Source of the DNA: Aporhodopirellula aestuarii
Lineage (GTDB): Bacteria > Planctomycetota > Planctomycetia > Pirellulales > Pirellulaceae
Assembly: GCF_023701485.1 (NCBI RefSeq)
Contig: NZ_JAMQBK010000013.1
Coordinates: 45,285-109,284 of the forward strand
DNA: 64,000 nt
Direction of reading: 5' to 3'
Shown here piece after piece: positions 19,347 to 28,814 of the stretch; position 1 is the first letter of the stretch; every line of letters starts with the position of its first letter. The notes beneath the pieces are model-generated. The model was given only the letters and a program-made list of their open reading frames with translations. It was not told the DNA's origin and did no database searches. The position numbers were made by a program, and so were the translations under genes.

Positions 19347-22016
19347 TTATCGGATCAGAGTTTCGTCGGTCGAATCACTCGCCTCAGCGATCTCGGCGGC
19401 GGGGCCGTCGATCGGTGCTGATTCGGTATCATCGGCGGCCAGGATTTCCGCGATTGTCAGCCGTTGCCACTTGTTGATGGCGGCGATCAGCGACGAGATC
19501 GACATCTTGTCTGAGTAGTCGGGAACCGAGATTTCGGCAGCCGCGAGCGATTCCGTCGCCGACTGTTCCGATTCGATTGCAACGACTTGCTCTTGGGGGG
19601 CCGCATCGGTGGCTTCGTCAGCGATCGGTGCGGGAATCACTTCGCCGTCGATTTCCATCGTGACGATTTCGGCGATGATGATTTCGCTGGTGGCGATCTC
19701 AGCCGTTGCGATTTCAGTCGTTTTGTCTTCGGCTGCTGCCACTTCTTCCACAGCGGCTTCTTCGACAACCACCTCAGCCACAGCGACTTCTTCCACGTTG
19801 GCATCGCTGGAGGCGATCACGGCCGCGGCGATTTCAATCGAACTGACTTCGGTTGCTGCCACTTCTTCGGCGGCGGCTACTTCGACAGCGACCTCTGCCA
19901 CAGCGACTTCTTCTACGTTGGGATCGCTGGAGGCGATCTCGGCCGCAGCAATCTCAACCGTGTTGTCTTCGGTTGCTGCCACTTCTTCGACGGCAGCTTC
20001 TTCAACAGCGACCTCTACCACAGCGACTTCTTCCAAGTTGGCATCGCTGGAGGCGATCTCGGCCGCGGCGATTTCAATCGAGCTGTCTTCGGTTGCTGCC
20101 ACTTCTTTGGCGGCAGCTTCTTCGACAGCGACCTCTGCCACAGCGACTTCTTCTACTTTGGCATCGCTGGAGGCGATCTCGGCCGCGGCAATCTCAACCG
20201 TGTTGTCTTCGGCTGCTGCCACTTCTTCAACTGCAGTTTCTTCGACAGCGACCTCTGCCACAGCGACTTCTTCCACGTTGGCATCGCTCGAGGCGATCTC
20301 GGCCGCGGCTAGTTCCATCGAGTCGTTTTGGGTCGCTGCTAATTCTTCGACCGCGGCTTCTTCCACCGTGATCTCCGCCGCTACGATTTCTTCCATTGCG
20401 ACGTCGGCCGATTCGGGTGCCTCTTCTTCTGACGAAACGATTTGTTCCGCGGATGCTGCGTTGGGAGCAGCGTCGGCAACAGGGGCAGGAATCATTTCAC
20501 CGTCGACATCCATCATCGGGACTTCGGTCGCCGCGACTTCGACCGACTCGACGCTGATTTCCTCCGACGTGACGACTTGATCGATCGGCATCGCGTCTGG
20601 GAGGTCGTCGGGGATCGGTGCGGGGATGGTTTCGTTATCGACCAGCATCGTCGGCATTGCCGGTTCGGCGGCCGCGGGGGTGAGATTCGCGAACCAGTCG
20701 CCGAAGGACTCGCCGAGGGTCGCAAAGGTGATGTCCGTCACGCGGACTTGTTCGGCCCAATCGGCGGCGGTGTGAGCCCATTCGTCGAGGATGCATTCTG
20801 GCGACGCGGAGATTGCCGGTTCGCTGGTCGTGGCGTCAGCAATTTCGACGGTTTCCGCTTCCGTTTCCACAGACGCGATCGTCTCAGGTGACGCTTCTAC
20901 TGCGACGGAGACCTCATCTTCGAGAGCGAGTTCATCTTGCGCCGGCAACGAAACGTAGTTCTTGGGCGAGATGGGGACCACGGTCGTGAGCGGCATGTAC
21001 TCAAGTTTCAGATCGCGTTCGGCCAAATCATAGGGAGCGTACGCTTCCGGAATCGTTGCGATCAACGGCGCCGAACCGACGAGCGTGCCGGCGTCGACGG
21101 TGGCGTCTTCGGCAATATCGTTGCTGACATCGACCGGTTCGACGGAAGCGATTTCGACGGTGGCCGCTTCGACAGTTGTTGCGTCGACGTCTGCCACTTC
21201 CTCGGAGTCCACTTCCTCGGCGATTTCGGCCTTGGCGAGCGGAACGGCACTATCGTCCGCCTGTGGTTCTTCGTCGAGCCACCAGCGATTCAACGCCACC
21301 GCTTCGGCGAGTTGTTGCTCAGTCGGGGACGTCTCGGCAGCGCCGGGCTCGACCGGTTGTTCGGCAGTCGGTTTGGCGGCGAGTTCGACCGCGTTCTCAG
21401 TTGTCAGTTCGGCCTGGGGTGCTGGTGTGGTATCCAGCGGTGTCGTTGCTAACGGTTTCATTGCGAGGGGGCCAACCATCGCAAAAGGCTCGAGGAACTG
21501 CTCGACCGAGATTCCGACTTTCGCCGCTGATGCCGACACTGCCGCGGCGAGGAACTCATTGAACTCATTCGAAGTTCGATGGGCGGCAATGTTCTGTGGC
21601 GGTTCACTCGCGATCACATCGGGAACACTGTCATGGGTTCCGACCGATACGATCGCGGGGGCGATCTCGTCTTTCACTTCTGGTGCGTCAGAGACGGCTT
21701 CCTCAGCAGCGGGCTCGGTCGCCGCGGCGACGATCTGATCGTTGTTGTGCCCGTCGTCAACAACGATGTCGGTTTTGAGTTCGTTCTCCTCGGTGGCATC
21801 CGAGGGGTTGAACTCATGAACGAGAATCGAAATGCCGCCCCGTTGATCTACCGGGATGCCTGCGGCCGAGAGTTGTGTGTTCGCCGACACGAGTGCCGAG
21901 CCACCGATGAGGGCGGCAAGCAACATGCGGCGGAGGCGGCTGCTACGAGTCACACGCGAGCGAGCCGAGCGGGTCGATTTCGAATAAGAACAGTTTTGAA
22001 ATGATCGTTTTTTCAT
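19347..22016 (-). CDS. Exported Ala/Glu/Val-rich protein with 40-residue tandem repeats
   Basis: An 889-residue protein of extreme composition (Ala, Glu, Val, Ile, Thr, Ser). The ATG at 22016 has AAGGA upstream and begins a long basic signal peptide (MKKRSFQNCSYSKSTRS, then LLAALIGGSALVSANTQLSA); the longer frame to 22112 is unlikely. Residues about 555-762 hold about five tandem 40-residue units of the type AAAEIASSDANVEEVAVAEV plus AVEEAAVEEVAATEDNTVEI, encoded by an exact 120-base DNA repeat. Two shorter motifs (PAPIADEA, PAPIPDDLP) repeat outside this. No enzymatic domain is seen. The repeat may form a coiled coil or beta structure. A surface or envelope structural role is a guess. Confidence 0.75.
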   Translation of the reverse strand: MKKRSFQNCSYSKSTRSARSRVTRSSRLRRMLLAALIGGSALVSANTQLSAAGIPVDQRGGISILVHEFNPSDATEENELKTDIVVDDGHNNDQIVAAATEPAAEEAVSDAPEVKDEIAPAIVSVGTHDSVPDVIASEPPQNIAAHRTSNEFNEFLAAAVSASAAKVGISVEQFLEPFAMVGPLAMKPLATTPLDTTPAPQAELTTENAVELAAKPTAEQPVEPGAAETSPTEQQLAEAVALNRWWLDEEPQADDSAVPLAKAEIAEEVDSEEVADVDATTVEAATVEIASVEPVDVSNDIAEDATVDAGTLVGSAPLIATIPEAYAPYDLAERDLKLEYMPLTTVVPISPKNYVSLPAQDELALEDEVSVAVEASPETIASVETEAETVEIADATTSEPAISASPECILDEWAHTAADWAEQVRVTDITFATLGESFGDWFANLTPAAAEPAMPTMLVDNETIPAPIPDDLPDAMPIDQVVTSEEISVESVEVAATEVPMMDVDGEMIPAPVADAAPNAASAEQIVSSEEEAPESADVAMEEIVAAEITVEEAAVEELAATQNDSMELAAAEIASSDANVEEVAVAEVAVEETAVEEVAAAEDNTVEIAAAEIASSDAKVEEVAVAEVAVEEAAAKEVAATEDSSIEIAAAEIASSDANLEEVAVVEVAVEEAAVEEVAATEDNTVEIAAAEIASSDPNVEEVAVAEVAVEVAAAEEVAATEVSSIEIAAAVIASSDANVEEVAVAEVVVEEAAVEEVAAAEDKTTEIATAEIATSEIIIAEIVTMEIDGEVIPAPIADEATDAAPQEQVVAIESEQSATESLAAAEISVPDYSDKMSISSLIAAINKWQRLTIAEILAADDTESAPIDGPAAEIAEASDSTDETLIR
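19730..20350. repeat. In-frame 120-base tandem repeat
   Basis: The coding sequence repeats with an exact period of 120 bases over about five copies plus decayed edges; for example, the string gcgacttctt recurs at matching positions every 120 bases. Differences between copies are mostly single bases, which points to recent duplication by slippage or unequal recombination. Confidence 0.85.
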
Positions 22017-22504
22017 CTGAATAATCCTTGCAATGATGAACCTTTGCGCGTCGGCCGGTGGTGAATCTCCTTCGCCGGAAAATTCACGGGAATAAAGAGC
22101 GTTTGCTGTCAAAGGTCAGCGGACAAATGAAGGGTGTCCGCCGATGGTGGGAAAGTTGAGGTGGGAGGCGACTACGCACCGCAAACAAGGAACCCCGCCG
22201 TTCGATCCGGGCAAAAGATAAGAAACCGGATCAGTGGTCCACTCGCTTCCATGCGTCTTCGCTGCATGGCATGTTATCGACGCCCGTGACGGATAGGCGA
22301 AAAGGATCGGCGAGGGAAAGTTACCATTTTGACAAAAACAATCCGTCTGTGCCGATTAGGAAAGGCCATTGATGACGATTTGAGCCCAGCGGGCGTTTGC
22401 GAGCGTGTTGTTGGGCCGATCGGACGCCTTTCGAGATCGGTTGCGAGACGACACAATTGATCGACGGACCCGTTTTCTTAGACCGACCCGGTGGCGAACA
22501 GACC
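22017..22504. other. Intergenic region between divergent genes
   Basis: This 488-base stretch separates the exported repeat protein (minus) from the CBM9-like gene (plus). A TTGACA on the minus strand (plus 22111-22116) and one on the plus strand near 22330 lack convincing -10 partners. I see no gene, although the CBM9-like frame is open back to 22397. Confidence 0.4.
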
Positions 22505-23167
22505 ATGGCCAGTGACACCCAACTCGTAGACCCCACGATCCTCTTCCGATTCGAAGTGCGATTGTTGCGGCATGAACTGAAGTGGAGTTCGCGCGGACTG
22601 ACGCTTCCCGAATCCTGTCGGTTGCCGTCATTTGGTGCTTTGTCGGGTGGCCCCATCTTTGCGGACTTGCGCGTGGCGTGGGCGCCCGAAGGCATCGGGT
22701 TCACCGTGAAGGTGGCCGGCAAACGGGCGATGCCGTGGTGCCGTGACACGAGATTGGATGAGAGCGACGGTTTGCACATTTGGATGGACACGAGGAATAG
22801 CCCCAACATTCACCGTGCGACCCAGCACTGTCATCGCTTCCTGTGGTTACCCGCCGGGGGCGGTCCGCAACGCGAACGCCCGGTCGCCCGTTTGATCCCG
22901 ATCAACCGAGCACGTGGCAACCCGAAGCCGATCGGTGACAAAGTGCTTCAAATTCACGCGGCACCGAAACACGATGGTTACGAAATGTCGGGCTTGATCC
23001 CGGCCGAAGCGATGACGGGTTACGATCCGATCGATCAACCGCGAATGGGCTTCTTCTATGCCGTCGCGGATCGTGAACTGGGGTATCAAGCGTTCACATT
23101 AAGCGAAGCGTTCCCAGTGGTTGAGGACCCATCGCTGTGGGGCGAAGCAGCGTTGATCTCGCCATAG
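22505..23167 (+). CDS. CBM9-like (DOMON-type) protein
   Basis: A 220-residue protein with no signal peptide when started at 22505 (MASDTQLVDPTIL); the frame extends up to 22397. GIGFTVKVAGKR followed by DGLHIWMDTRNSPNIHRATQ is the core pattern of carbohydrate-binding module family 9-like beta-sandwich domains (DGLxxWxDTR). Here it is a stand-alone protein. Similar proteins are frequent in planctomycete genomes, but their role is not established. Carbohydrate binding is inference from the fold, and a cytoplasmic location would be odd for that function. Confidence 0.6.
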   Translation: MASDTQLVDPTILFRFEVRLLRHELKWSSRGLTLPESCRLPSFGALSGGPIFADLRVAWAPEGIGFTVKVAGKRAMPWCRDTRLDESDGLHIWMDTRNSPNIHRATQHCHRFLWLPAGGGPQRERPVARLIPINRARGNPKPIGDKVLQIHAAPKHDGYEMSGLIPAEAMTGYDPIDQPRMGFFYAVADRELGYQAFTLSEAFPVVEDPSLWGEAALISP

Positions 23168-23539
23168 TTCGTATCTATCACGATTGATCGAAGCGACCAG
23201 CGGGCGCACGTCTCGATCGACGCGGGGGGATTGATACGCCTGCCGCCAACCATCGGATGTGCTGATGGTCAGCTTTTCAGCGTTATCGTCGAACAATTCG
23301 GCCAGCTTTCTCATTGCTCCCGTGTCCGTGGTGCCTCCGCTGGCAACATCTTTCCCCGTGGATAGAGTCTATTGACCTGCCCCGTTCTCCCCTTCGCATG
23401 AGAGGGGCGGCGGCAATATCTTCCATTTGGTGACTTCGTCGCGGCCCGTATCGTTGTTGCAGTGCTTTCGTTCGAAATGAAACCGCATCGCAAACACGCT
23501 CGGCTGCTCGACTGAAACTGAGACAACAGGGACTGCAAC
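23168..23539. other. Intergenic region without supported gene
   Basis: In these 372 bases a short minus-strand open frame (23099-23314) overlaps the end of the CBM9-like gene and shows no family signal. Another minus-strand frame (23311-23586) has composition like non-coding sequence. A gccccttc/gaggggc-type hairpin is visible around 23388-23410. Otherwise I see nothing. Confidence 0.4.
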
Positions 23540-25606
23540 ATGCATTGGTCGATCGCTGTATCCGTTCGATTGTTAACCGCGTTCACGCTCGCATTCGGTG
23601 TGGGCGGACTTCACCCGCAATCGTCTGCCGACTCATCCTGGTATGAGGAAACGCAGTCTCGGTTCAAAGACATCTATGAACGCGGGGTGTTCAAGCCTCG
23701 ACCGTTTGAAGCTCGATGGTTGCCCGACAGTTCCGGATACATCGTCGAAGAACGCGATCCGAATTCGGCAAAGAAAATCGACGTGACCTATGACGTCGAG
23801 ACAGGCGAAAAAACAGAAACAACCGCTGAAGAAAAGCGATCACTCCGCGGATCGGAATACTCACCCGACGGTAAACGAGTTATCGAATATCGCGATCGGA
23901 AACTGTTTGTACGAGATCTCGAAACCGGCGAACGGACCAAGTTGTCGCCGAACGCCGGCGAGCGAGACGTTCGATACAACGACGCCGAGTGGAGTCCCGA
24001 TGGAAGTCGTATCGTGTTTGTCGAGTCGGATTCGACCGAGGTCAGGCAGCGACCGATGCTGTCGACCGACGATCCTTCTTATCCGAGCGTTCAGAATCGT
24101 CGTTTTGCGCGGGTTGGGGAGAAAATCACGGAACTCCGCGTTGGCGTGGTGAATTCCGATGGGACGAATTTGCAATGGTTGCCGATCGAATCGCCCCCAG
24201 AAGGTTTCTATTTGGGCCAAGTCGAATGGGCGGGAAACTCAGAGGAAATTCTCGTTGAGAAGATGAGCCGTTTTCGAGATGTGCACGAGTTCTTGCTGGC
24301 CAAAACAGACGGAGAGATCAAGCAAATCTATTATGAGAAAGACGACGCCTGGGCGGTCGGTAGTCAAGCGAAGAACGTCGGGCTGACATGGGTCCGTGGT
24401 GGCGAGGCCTTCATCGTGATCAGCGAAAAGGATGGATGGCGACACGCGTTTTTGGTGTCGCGGGATGGCACCGAGTTGGCTGTTTTGACTCCCGGTGAGT
24501 ATGACGTTATTGATCGTGGCGCCGTCGACGAAGAGGGTGGTTGGTATTACTTCTATGCGTCACCAGAAAATGGAACGCAGAAGTATTTGTACCGGGTGCC
24601 GCTGGACGGTTCGGGCACGAAGGAGCGGATCTCGCCGGCCGATCAGCCTGGCACGCATGATTATGACTTCTCGCCCAATGCGAAGTGGGCGTTTCACACG
24701 TATTCGACAGTCAACACGCCGCCCATCGTGGAACTCGTCGAGTTGGCCGGTCACCGCGTTGTCCGAGTCGTCGAAGACAACAGTGAAGTCCGAAAGTACG
24801 CCAAGGAGCTCGGATGCAACCCGACCGAGTTTGTTCAGCTCGACATTGGCGATGGGATCGTCATGGATGCGTCCGTGACCAAGCCGAGCGACTTTGACGA
24901 GTCGAAGAACTATCCCGTCTTTATTTACGTTTACGGCGAGCCTTACCTGCAAACCGTCTTGGATAGTTGGGGAGCAGCCCAAGTCGATTTCCACCGCGTC
25001 ATCGCGGACCTCGGCTATCTCGTCGTTTCGATCGACAATCGTGGCACACCCGCGCCAAAGGGTGCCGCATGGCGGCGGGCCAGTTTCGGCAGCCTGGGGC
25101 CACTTTCGACCGAGGAACAAGAGGCGGGGCTGCAGGAGTTGGGACGGATGTTCCCCTACGTCGATCTATCGCGTGTTGGAATTTGGGGATGGAGCGGTGG
25201 AGGGTCGAATACCCTCAACGCCATGTTCCGCAAACCCGATTCGTATCACGTGGGAATCGCGGTTGTGCCGAAACCCCAACCTCATTTGTACAACGCGTGG
25301 TTCCAAGAAATTTACATGCGAACCCGTGAGGTGAACCCAGACGGGTACGAACGAGCGGCAGCGATCAATTACGCCGAGGGGCTCAAGGGCAAACTACTGA
25401 TCGTGACCGGATCAGGTGAGACGAACACGCACATTCAGATCATCGAAGGCTTGGTCGACCGGTTGATCGAGATGGGCAAGCCGTTTGACTACATGGTCTA
25501 TCCCAACCGCGACCACGGGCTGAGAGAAGGAGTCGGCACGGTAGTGCACGTCAGAATGTTGATCGCCCGCTACCTGCTCGCGAACCTTCCACCGGGACCG
25601 ATGTAG
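23540..25606 (+). CDS. Exported S9 family prolyl-oligopeptidase-like peptidase
   Basis: A 688-residue serine peptidase-type protein with a signal peptide (about residues 1-30). Residues about 45-400 form a DPP-IV/PD40-like beta-propeller, with repeated strands such as SEYSPDGKRVIEYRDRKLFV and AEWSPDGSRIVFVES. The C-terminal alpha/beta hydrolase domain has VFIYVYGEPYLQTV (oxyanion side), nucleophile elbow GIWGWSGGGS with S552, and H659 in PNRDHGL. At the position of the catalytic Asp (DPP-IV type HGTADDNVH) this protein has SGETNTH, so Glu627 replaces Asp. Activity may therefore be altered. The gene stands alone on its strand. Confidence 0.88.
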   Translation: MHWSIAVSVRLLTAFTLAFGVGGLHPQSSADSSWYEETQSRFKDIYERGVFKPRPFEARWLPDSSGYIVEERDPNSAKKIDVTYDVETGEKTETTAEEKRSLRGSEYSPDGKRVIEYRDRKLFVRDLETGERTKLSPNAGERDVRYNDAEWSPDGSRIVFVESDSTEVRQRPMLSTDDPSYPSVQNRRFARVGEKITELRVGVVNSDGTNLQWLPIESPPEGFYLGQVEWAGNSEEILVEKMSRFRDVHEFLLAKTDGEIKQIYYEKDDAWAVGSQAKNVGLTWVRGGEAFIVISEKDGWRHAFLVSRDGTELAVLTPGEYDVIDRGAVDEEGGWYYFYASPENGTQKYLYRVPLDGSGTKERISPADQPGTHDYDFSPNAKWAFHTYSTVNTPPIVELVELAGHRVVRVVEDNSEVRKYAKELGCNPTEFVQLDIGDGIVMDASVTKPSDFDESKNYPVFIYVYGEPYLQTVLDSWGAAQVDFHRVIADLGYLVVSIDNRGTPAPKGAAWRRASFGSLGPLSTEEQEAGLQELGRMFPYVDLSRVGIWGWSGGGSNTLNAMFRKPDSYHVGIAVVPKPQPHLYNAWFQEIYMRTREVNPDGYERAAAINYAEGLKGKLLIVTGSGETNTHIQIIEGLVDRLIEMGKPFDYMVYPNRDHGLREGVGTVVHVRMLIARYLLANLPPGPM

Positions 25607-25686
25607 ACCAGATTGTCGGCAACACGGCGGGCGAGATCGAAACGGCGATAGAGGGTCACGGCAACATGGCCCTCGCCGGATCGGAT

Positions 25687-26046
25687 TCAATCGAGTAATC
25701 GGGCGAGCTGTTCCTTGCGATGGGCGATCGCCTCTCGTTTGGTTCGGAACGTTTTAAAGCGTTGTTTGCCTTCCTCTTGCCAGGTCGCGACCCAGCGTCC
25801 ATAGACGTTCTTGCTGACACCCGTCGTGCCTGACGAGTTGTTGCAGGCCTTCGTCCGTGGTCCTTTTCGCCACCGGCGTTCGCCCAGTTCCGTGATCAGT
25901 TCATCTCGCCACTGGATCGCCTTGGCCAGCGACTTTCGAATGCCGCCGTCGGAAAACCGGAAGTGTTTGGAGTGCTCGACCCCATTCCTGACGATGCGAA
26001 CGGTCCAACCGTGCTGCCCTCGGCTAATGTTGGTGTGTCTGCTCAT
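25687..26046 (-). CDS. Small AP2/ERF-like DNA-binding protein
   Basis: A 119-residue basic protein. The C-terminal half (SGTTGVSKNVYGRWVATWQE, then FRTKREAIAHRKEQL) fits the AP2 fold pattern: a short three-strand sheet (SGVxGVxxxxxGxWxA) followed by a helix with AxxAR/HR. AP2-like domains occur in plant ERF factors and in bacterial and phage HNH endonucleases, but no HNH motif is present here. The N-terminal half also has WTVRIVRNGVEHSKHFRFSD, which resembles a second, more diverged copy. It probably binds DNA. It lies alone, 64 bases before the stop of the response regulator gene on the same strand, and may be transcribed with that pair. Confidence 0.65.
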   Translation of the reverse strand: MSRHTNISRGQHGWTVRIVRNGVEHSKHFRFSDGGIRKSLAKAIQWRDELITELGERRWRKGPRTKACNNSSGTTGVSKNVYGRWVATWQEEGKQRFKTFRTKREAIAHRKEQLARLLD

Positions 26047-26110
26047 AGGAGCAGTCTATCCGTGGACGCACCGCGTTTGCAGTTACCGCGACAATCTGTC
26101 GACATGGTGA

Positions 26111-26794
26111 TTATGCATCGATTTCATGCGGAGGATCGTGGGGGAGGATGCCCGCGCGATAGGCTTTGGCGATGGCCGCGGGCGCGTTTTGCACGTCGAG
26201 TTTTTCGTAGATACGGCGGATGTAGGTGGCAACGGTCGTGATGCTGATGTCCAGATGAGTCGCGATTTCTTTTTTTTGTTGCCCTTCACCGAGCAAGGTG
26301 AGGATTTCAAGTTCACGCTGCGAGAGGGAGTCGTGAAGTTCCTCGGTTGGCAACCGCGTCTGCAGCGACGTGAGAATGTACTTCGCCACTCCGCTGCCCA
26401 ACAATGCACCTCCTTCCGCTACGGTTCGTATTGCTTCGACGATCTGGTTCACCGTCGACGATTTGAGCAAGTATCCGGAGGCACCCGCTTGAATGGACCG
26501 CATCACGTCGGCCTCGTTATTGGATTGAGTCAACACGATAATTTTGGCGTGGGCGCAACTGGCTCGCAGCGACGGAAGTGCTTCCACCCCGGAGCGTCCA
26601 GGCAGATTCAAGTCGAGTAAGATTACGTCGGGGGTGGTGTCGAATAAGGGGTTCCGCAGGACTTGCAACGCACGCTCGGATGAGCCGACCTGGTTGATCA
26701 ATTCGATATCCGGTTCGTCGCTAAGAGCAAGGTCAATGACGTCGCGATATTCGGGGTGGTCTTCCACCAACATGACTGTGATTGTTTTGTTCAT
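26111..26794 (-). CDS. NarL/LuxR-family response regulator
   Basis: A 227-residue two-component regulator. The receiver domain has acidic residues E11/D12 (VEDHPEYRD), phosphoacceptor D61 in VILLDLNLPGRSG, the Thr of IIVLTQSNN and a conserved Lys (YLLKSST). The C-terminal LuxR-type helix-turn-helix is SLSQRELEILTLLGEGQQKK followed by EIATHLDISITTVATYIRRI. It starts 10 bases after the stop of the histidine kinase gene, so the pair is an operon. It lies divergent from the GH141-GH95-sulfatase run, the likely target of its regulation by position only. Confidence 0.93.
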   Translation of the reverse strand: MNKTITVMLVEDHPEYRDVIDLALSDEPDIELINQVGSSERALQVLRNPLFDTTPDVILLDLNLPGRSGVEALPSLRASCAHAKIIVLTQSNNEADVMRSIQAGASGYLLKSSTVNQIVEAIRTVAEGGALLGSGVAKYILTSLQTRLPTEELHDSLSQRELEILTLLGEGQQKKEIATHLDISITTVATYIRRIYEKLDVQNAPAAIAKAYRAGILPHDPPHEIDA

Positions 26795-26804
26795 CGCCTG
26801 ATCG

Positions 26805-28814
26805 CTATTTGCGGAAGCCCCATTTTCGAGTTTTCATTTTGAGAGTGATACACGTTCCTCCTCCTTCGGGATGTTGGACGGAGACGTTTGCCCCGAGCAG
26901 TTTTGCCCGTCGTGCCAACGAGGAGGGGACTGCGTCGAACTGTGCGTCCGCGAGTCCGTGTCCGTCGTCGCAAACGACCAAACGGATTTCATGGGGGTGC
27001 GCGGTTAATTTGGAATTGAAATGCGTCGCGTTGCTATGACGGCTGATATTAACGAGGCATTCCTTGTAGAACAGAAACAAATCCGCTCGTGTGCGAGGCT
27101 TTAATCCACGTAGTACTTCGGCATCGTCTTCGAACGTGAATTCGCCTTCAAAGTCTGCCATGATTCTGTCCGTGGATCGTCGCATGTCATCCAGCAGGTC
27201 GCCATAGAGCCCCTTGGCTTCCAGCATGTTGATGCAGTATCGAACTGCGTCACCGGAACGTTCGGTCATGACCCGAATTCGTTGATGAATGGATTCGTGC
27301 TTTTCGGGCGAGCCTACTGCGGTTCGTGCGAGGTCGCTCAAAAGCCCGATCACGTGCAAGTCGGCTCCGAGTTCGTCGTGAAGATCTGCGGCAAATCGGC
27401 ATCGCAATTCAGCCAATTGACGCATGCGAATGATTCGGTCAATCAAGAACGTCACTCCGATTCCAACGGCCAGGAACACGGCCAACCAAGTCACCCATGT
27501 CAGTTGATCCCGTTGTCGTGCGTAGCGACGATTCAATTCGGCGACCACGAGCGGACGCAATCGATCAAGGTCGTGCCGCTCGGCCAGTTCGCTCAACCAG
27601 GTGCGTATGGGCAGGATCTCGCCAAACAGGTTTTCGCCGTCCGTTAGCGCGGAGAAGGATCGTTCACGGACGGTAGGTTGATAGTCCGCGAAGGCACGTT
27701 TACCCAACGCAACATTCTTTCCTTCCGAATAGAGCTCGATTTCGGCAAACCCGATCCGGATATCACGTTGTGGCCTGACCAACGGTGAACCGAGTTCCGA
27801 TGCTTGAGGTTCGGCCGCGATCAATCTCACGTAGCGACAGGTGGTTTCGGGGATTCGCCACATCATGATCGGACCGATGTCGTTGATGTTCGTCCGCTGA
27901 TAATCGAGCAATGTGACGGGATTCAAAAAATCCTGCTGATCGGAACCCTCAATTTTGAGACGATTGGGGATGCCGAGGTCACCCGCGTACGCTTGCGGCA
28001 CCGTGTCGTCTTGGTCTACGGCGTGCAAGTGAATCCGAGAGATTGTCTGTTCGGATTCCAAGTCGAGGTACAGGATCGGTTGTTCGCCAAACCGACTCAC
28101 GTACGCGCGGCTTTGAGACCCTTCGGATGAATCCATCAGGTAGGGTGTATGCCCGTCGACAATGAAACGCGGAGCCCAAGCGCCGACACGATCGATGGAC
28201 GACGAGGACGCCTTCACCTCTTGCCGCAACGCGACGTTTTCCATTTTGCTGAAAACGAATACTTCGGAGAGCTGGAAAACGTGTTCGCCATCGAACGCCC
28301 TCCTTGATAGCTGCGTCGCTTCGATTCGGACCCAAGACGCGATGACCCGTTTGATCGGAACGACGAGTGGACCGATCCGCGGCTGAACATGATCGTCTTG
28401 GCCGTACTCGGCGATCACGGTTCCTTCGGGATCGTTTGCGGTGCCCACGACGATCCGGAGCGATTGAGGAAACCCATCGGATTGGAACCCCTTGTCGGTG
28501 TCACGCCACAGGTTCGGAACCAGGACGATTTCATCGATCGGGTGCTCTTGGTCGAAGTCAATCTGAATCCATTCCCCTCGATCGGGGACGCCTCGCCAAT
28601 CGGAGCGGTATCCGATGACGCCGATTCCGCTTCGCAGGCTAAACGTGGCGAGCCATTCGAGTCGGCGATCGATCTCGACGAGCCGGTGTTGGAGCTCGGG
28701 GAGCGAAAGTTGCTTCAGCCGCACGTGGGCATCTCGGGTGTCCGCGGCAAACGCAGATCCTGCGCAAGCAAACACCATGATCAGCGGCCAAAACGTTTTA
28801 AAGTAATGATCCAT
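26805..28814 (-). CDS. Histidine kinase with F5/8C-like extracytoplasmic sensor domains
   Basis: A 669-residue membrane kinase; the start at 28814 (MDHYFKTFWPLIMVFACAGS) gives a signal sequence. The large exported region (about 25-420) has at least two galactose-binding-like, discoidin/F5-8C-type modules, shown by DRVGAWAPRFIVDGHTPYL, PILYLDLESEQTISRIHLHA, CRYVRLIAAE and NVALGKRAFAD. One membrane helix follows (WVTWLAVFLAVGIGVTFLI, about 430-450). The HisKA_3 box is FAADLHDELGADLH with H479. The ATPase domain has the N box ECLVNISRHSNATH and the G box VVCDDGHGLAD. It pairs with the NarL-type regulator 10 bases downstream. The sensor fold suggests a sugar or glycan ligand. Confidence 0.88.
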   Translation of the reverse strand: MDHYFKTFWPLIMVFACAGSAFAADTRDAHVRLKQLSLPELQHRLVEIDRRLEWLATFSLRSGIGVIGYRSDWRGVPDRGEWIQIDFDQEHPIDEIVLVPNLWRDTDKGFQSDGFPQSLRIVVGTANDPEGTVIAEYGQDDHVQPRIGPLVVPIKRVIASWVRIEATQLSRRAFDGEHVFQLSEVFVFSKMENVALRQEVKASSSSIDRVGAWAPRFIVDGHTPYLMDSSEGSQSRAYVSRFGEQPILYLDLESEQTISRIHLHAVDQDDTVPQAYAGDLGIPNRLKIEGSDQQDFLNPVTLLDYQRTNINDIGPIMMWRIPETTCRYVRLIAAEPQASELGSPLVRPQRDIRIGFAEIELYSEGKNVALGKRAFADYQPTVRERSFSALTDGENLFGEILPIRTWLSELAERHDLDRLRPLVVAELNRRYARQRDQLTWVTWLAVFLAVGIGVTFLIDRIIRMRQLAELRCRFAADLHDELGADLHVIGLLSDLARTAVGSPEKHESIHQRIRVMTERSGDAVRYCINMLEAKGLYGDLLDDMRRSTDRIMADFEGEFTFEDDAEVLRGLKPRTRADLFLFYKECLVNISRHSNATHFNSKLTAHPHEIRLVVCDDGHGLADAQFDAVPSSLARRAKLLGANVSVQHPEGGGTCITLKMKTRKWGFRK

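Noticed and set aside
19609..20580. 323-residue plus-strand frame opposite the repeat protein, plus two more frames rich in Cys/His/Phe and Leu/Arg
   Set aside because: They arise because the 120-base repeat is free of stops in several frames; only the minus frame has a signal peptide and ribosome-binding site.
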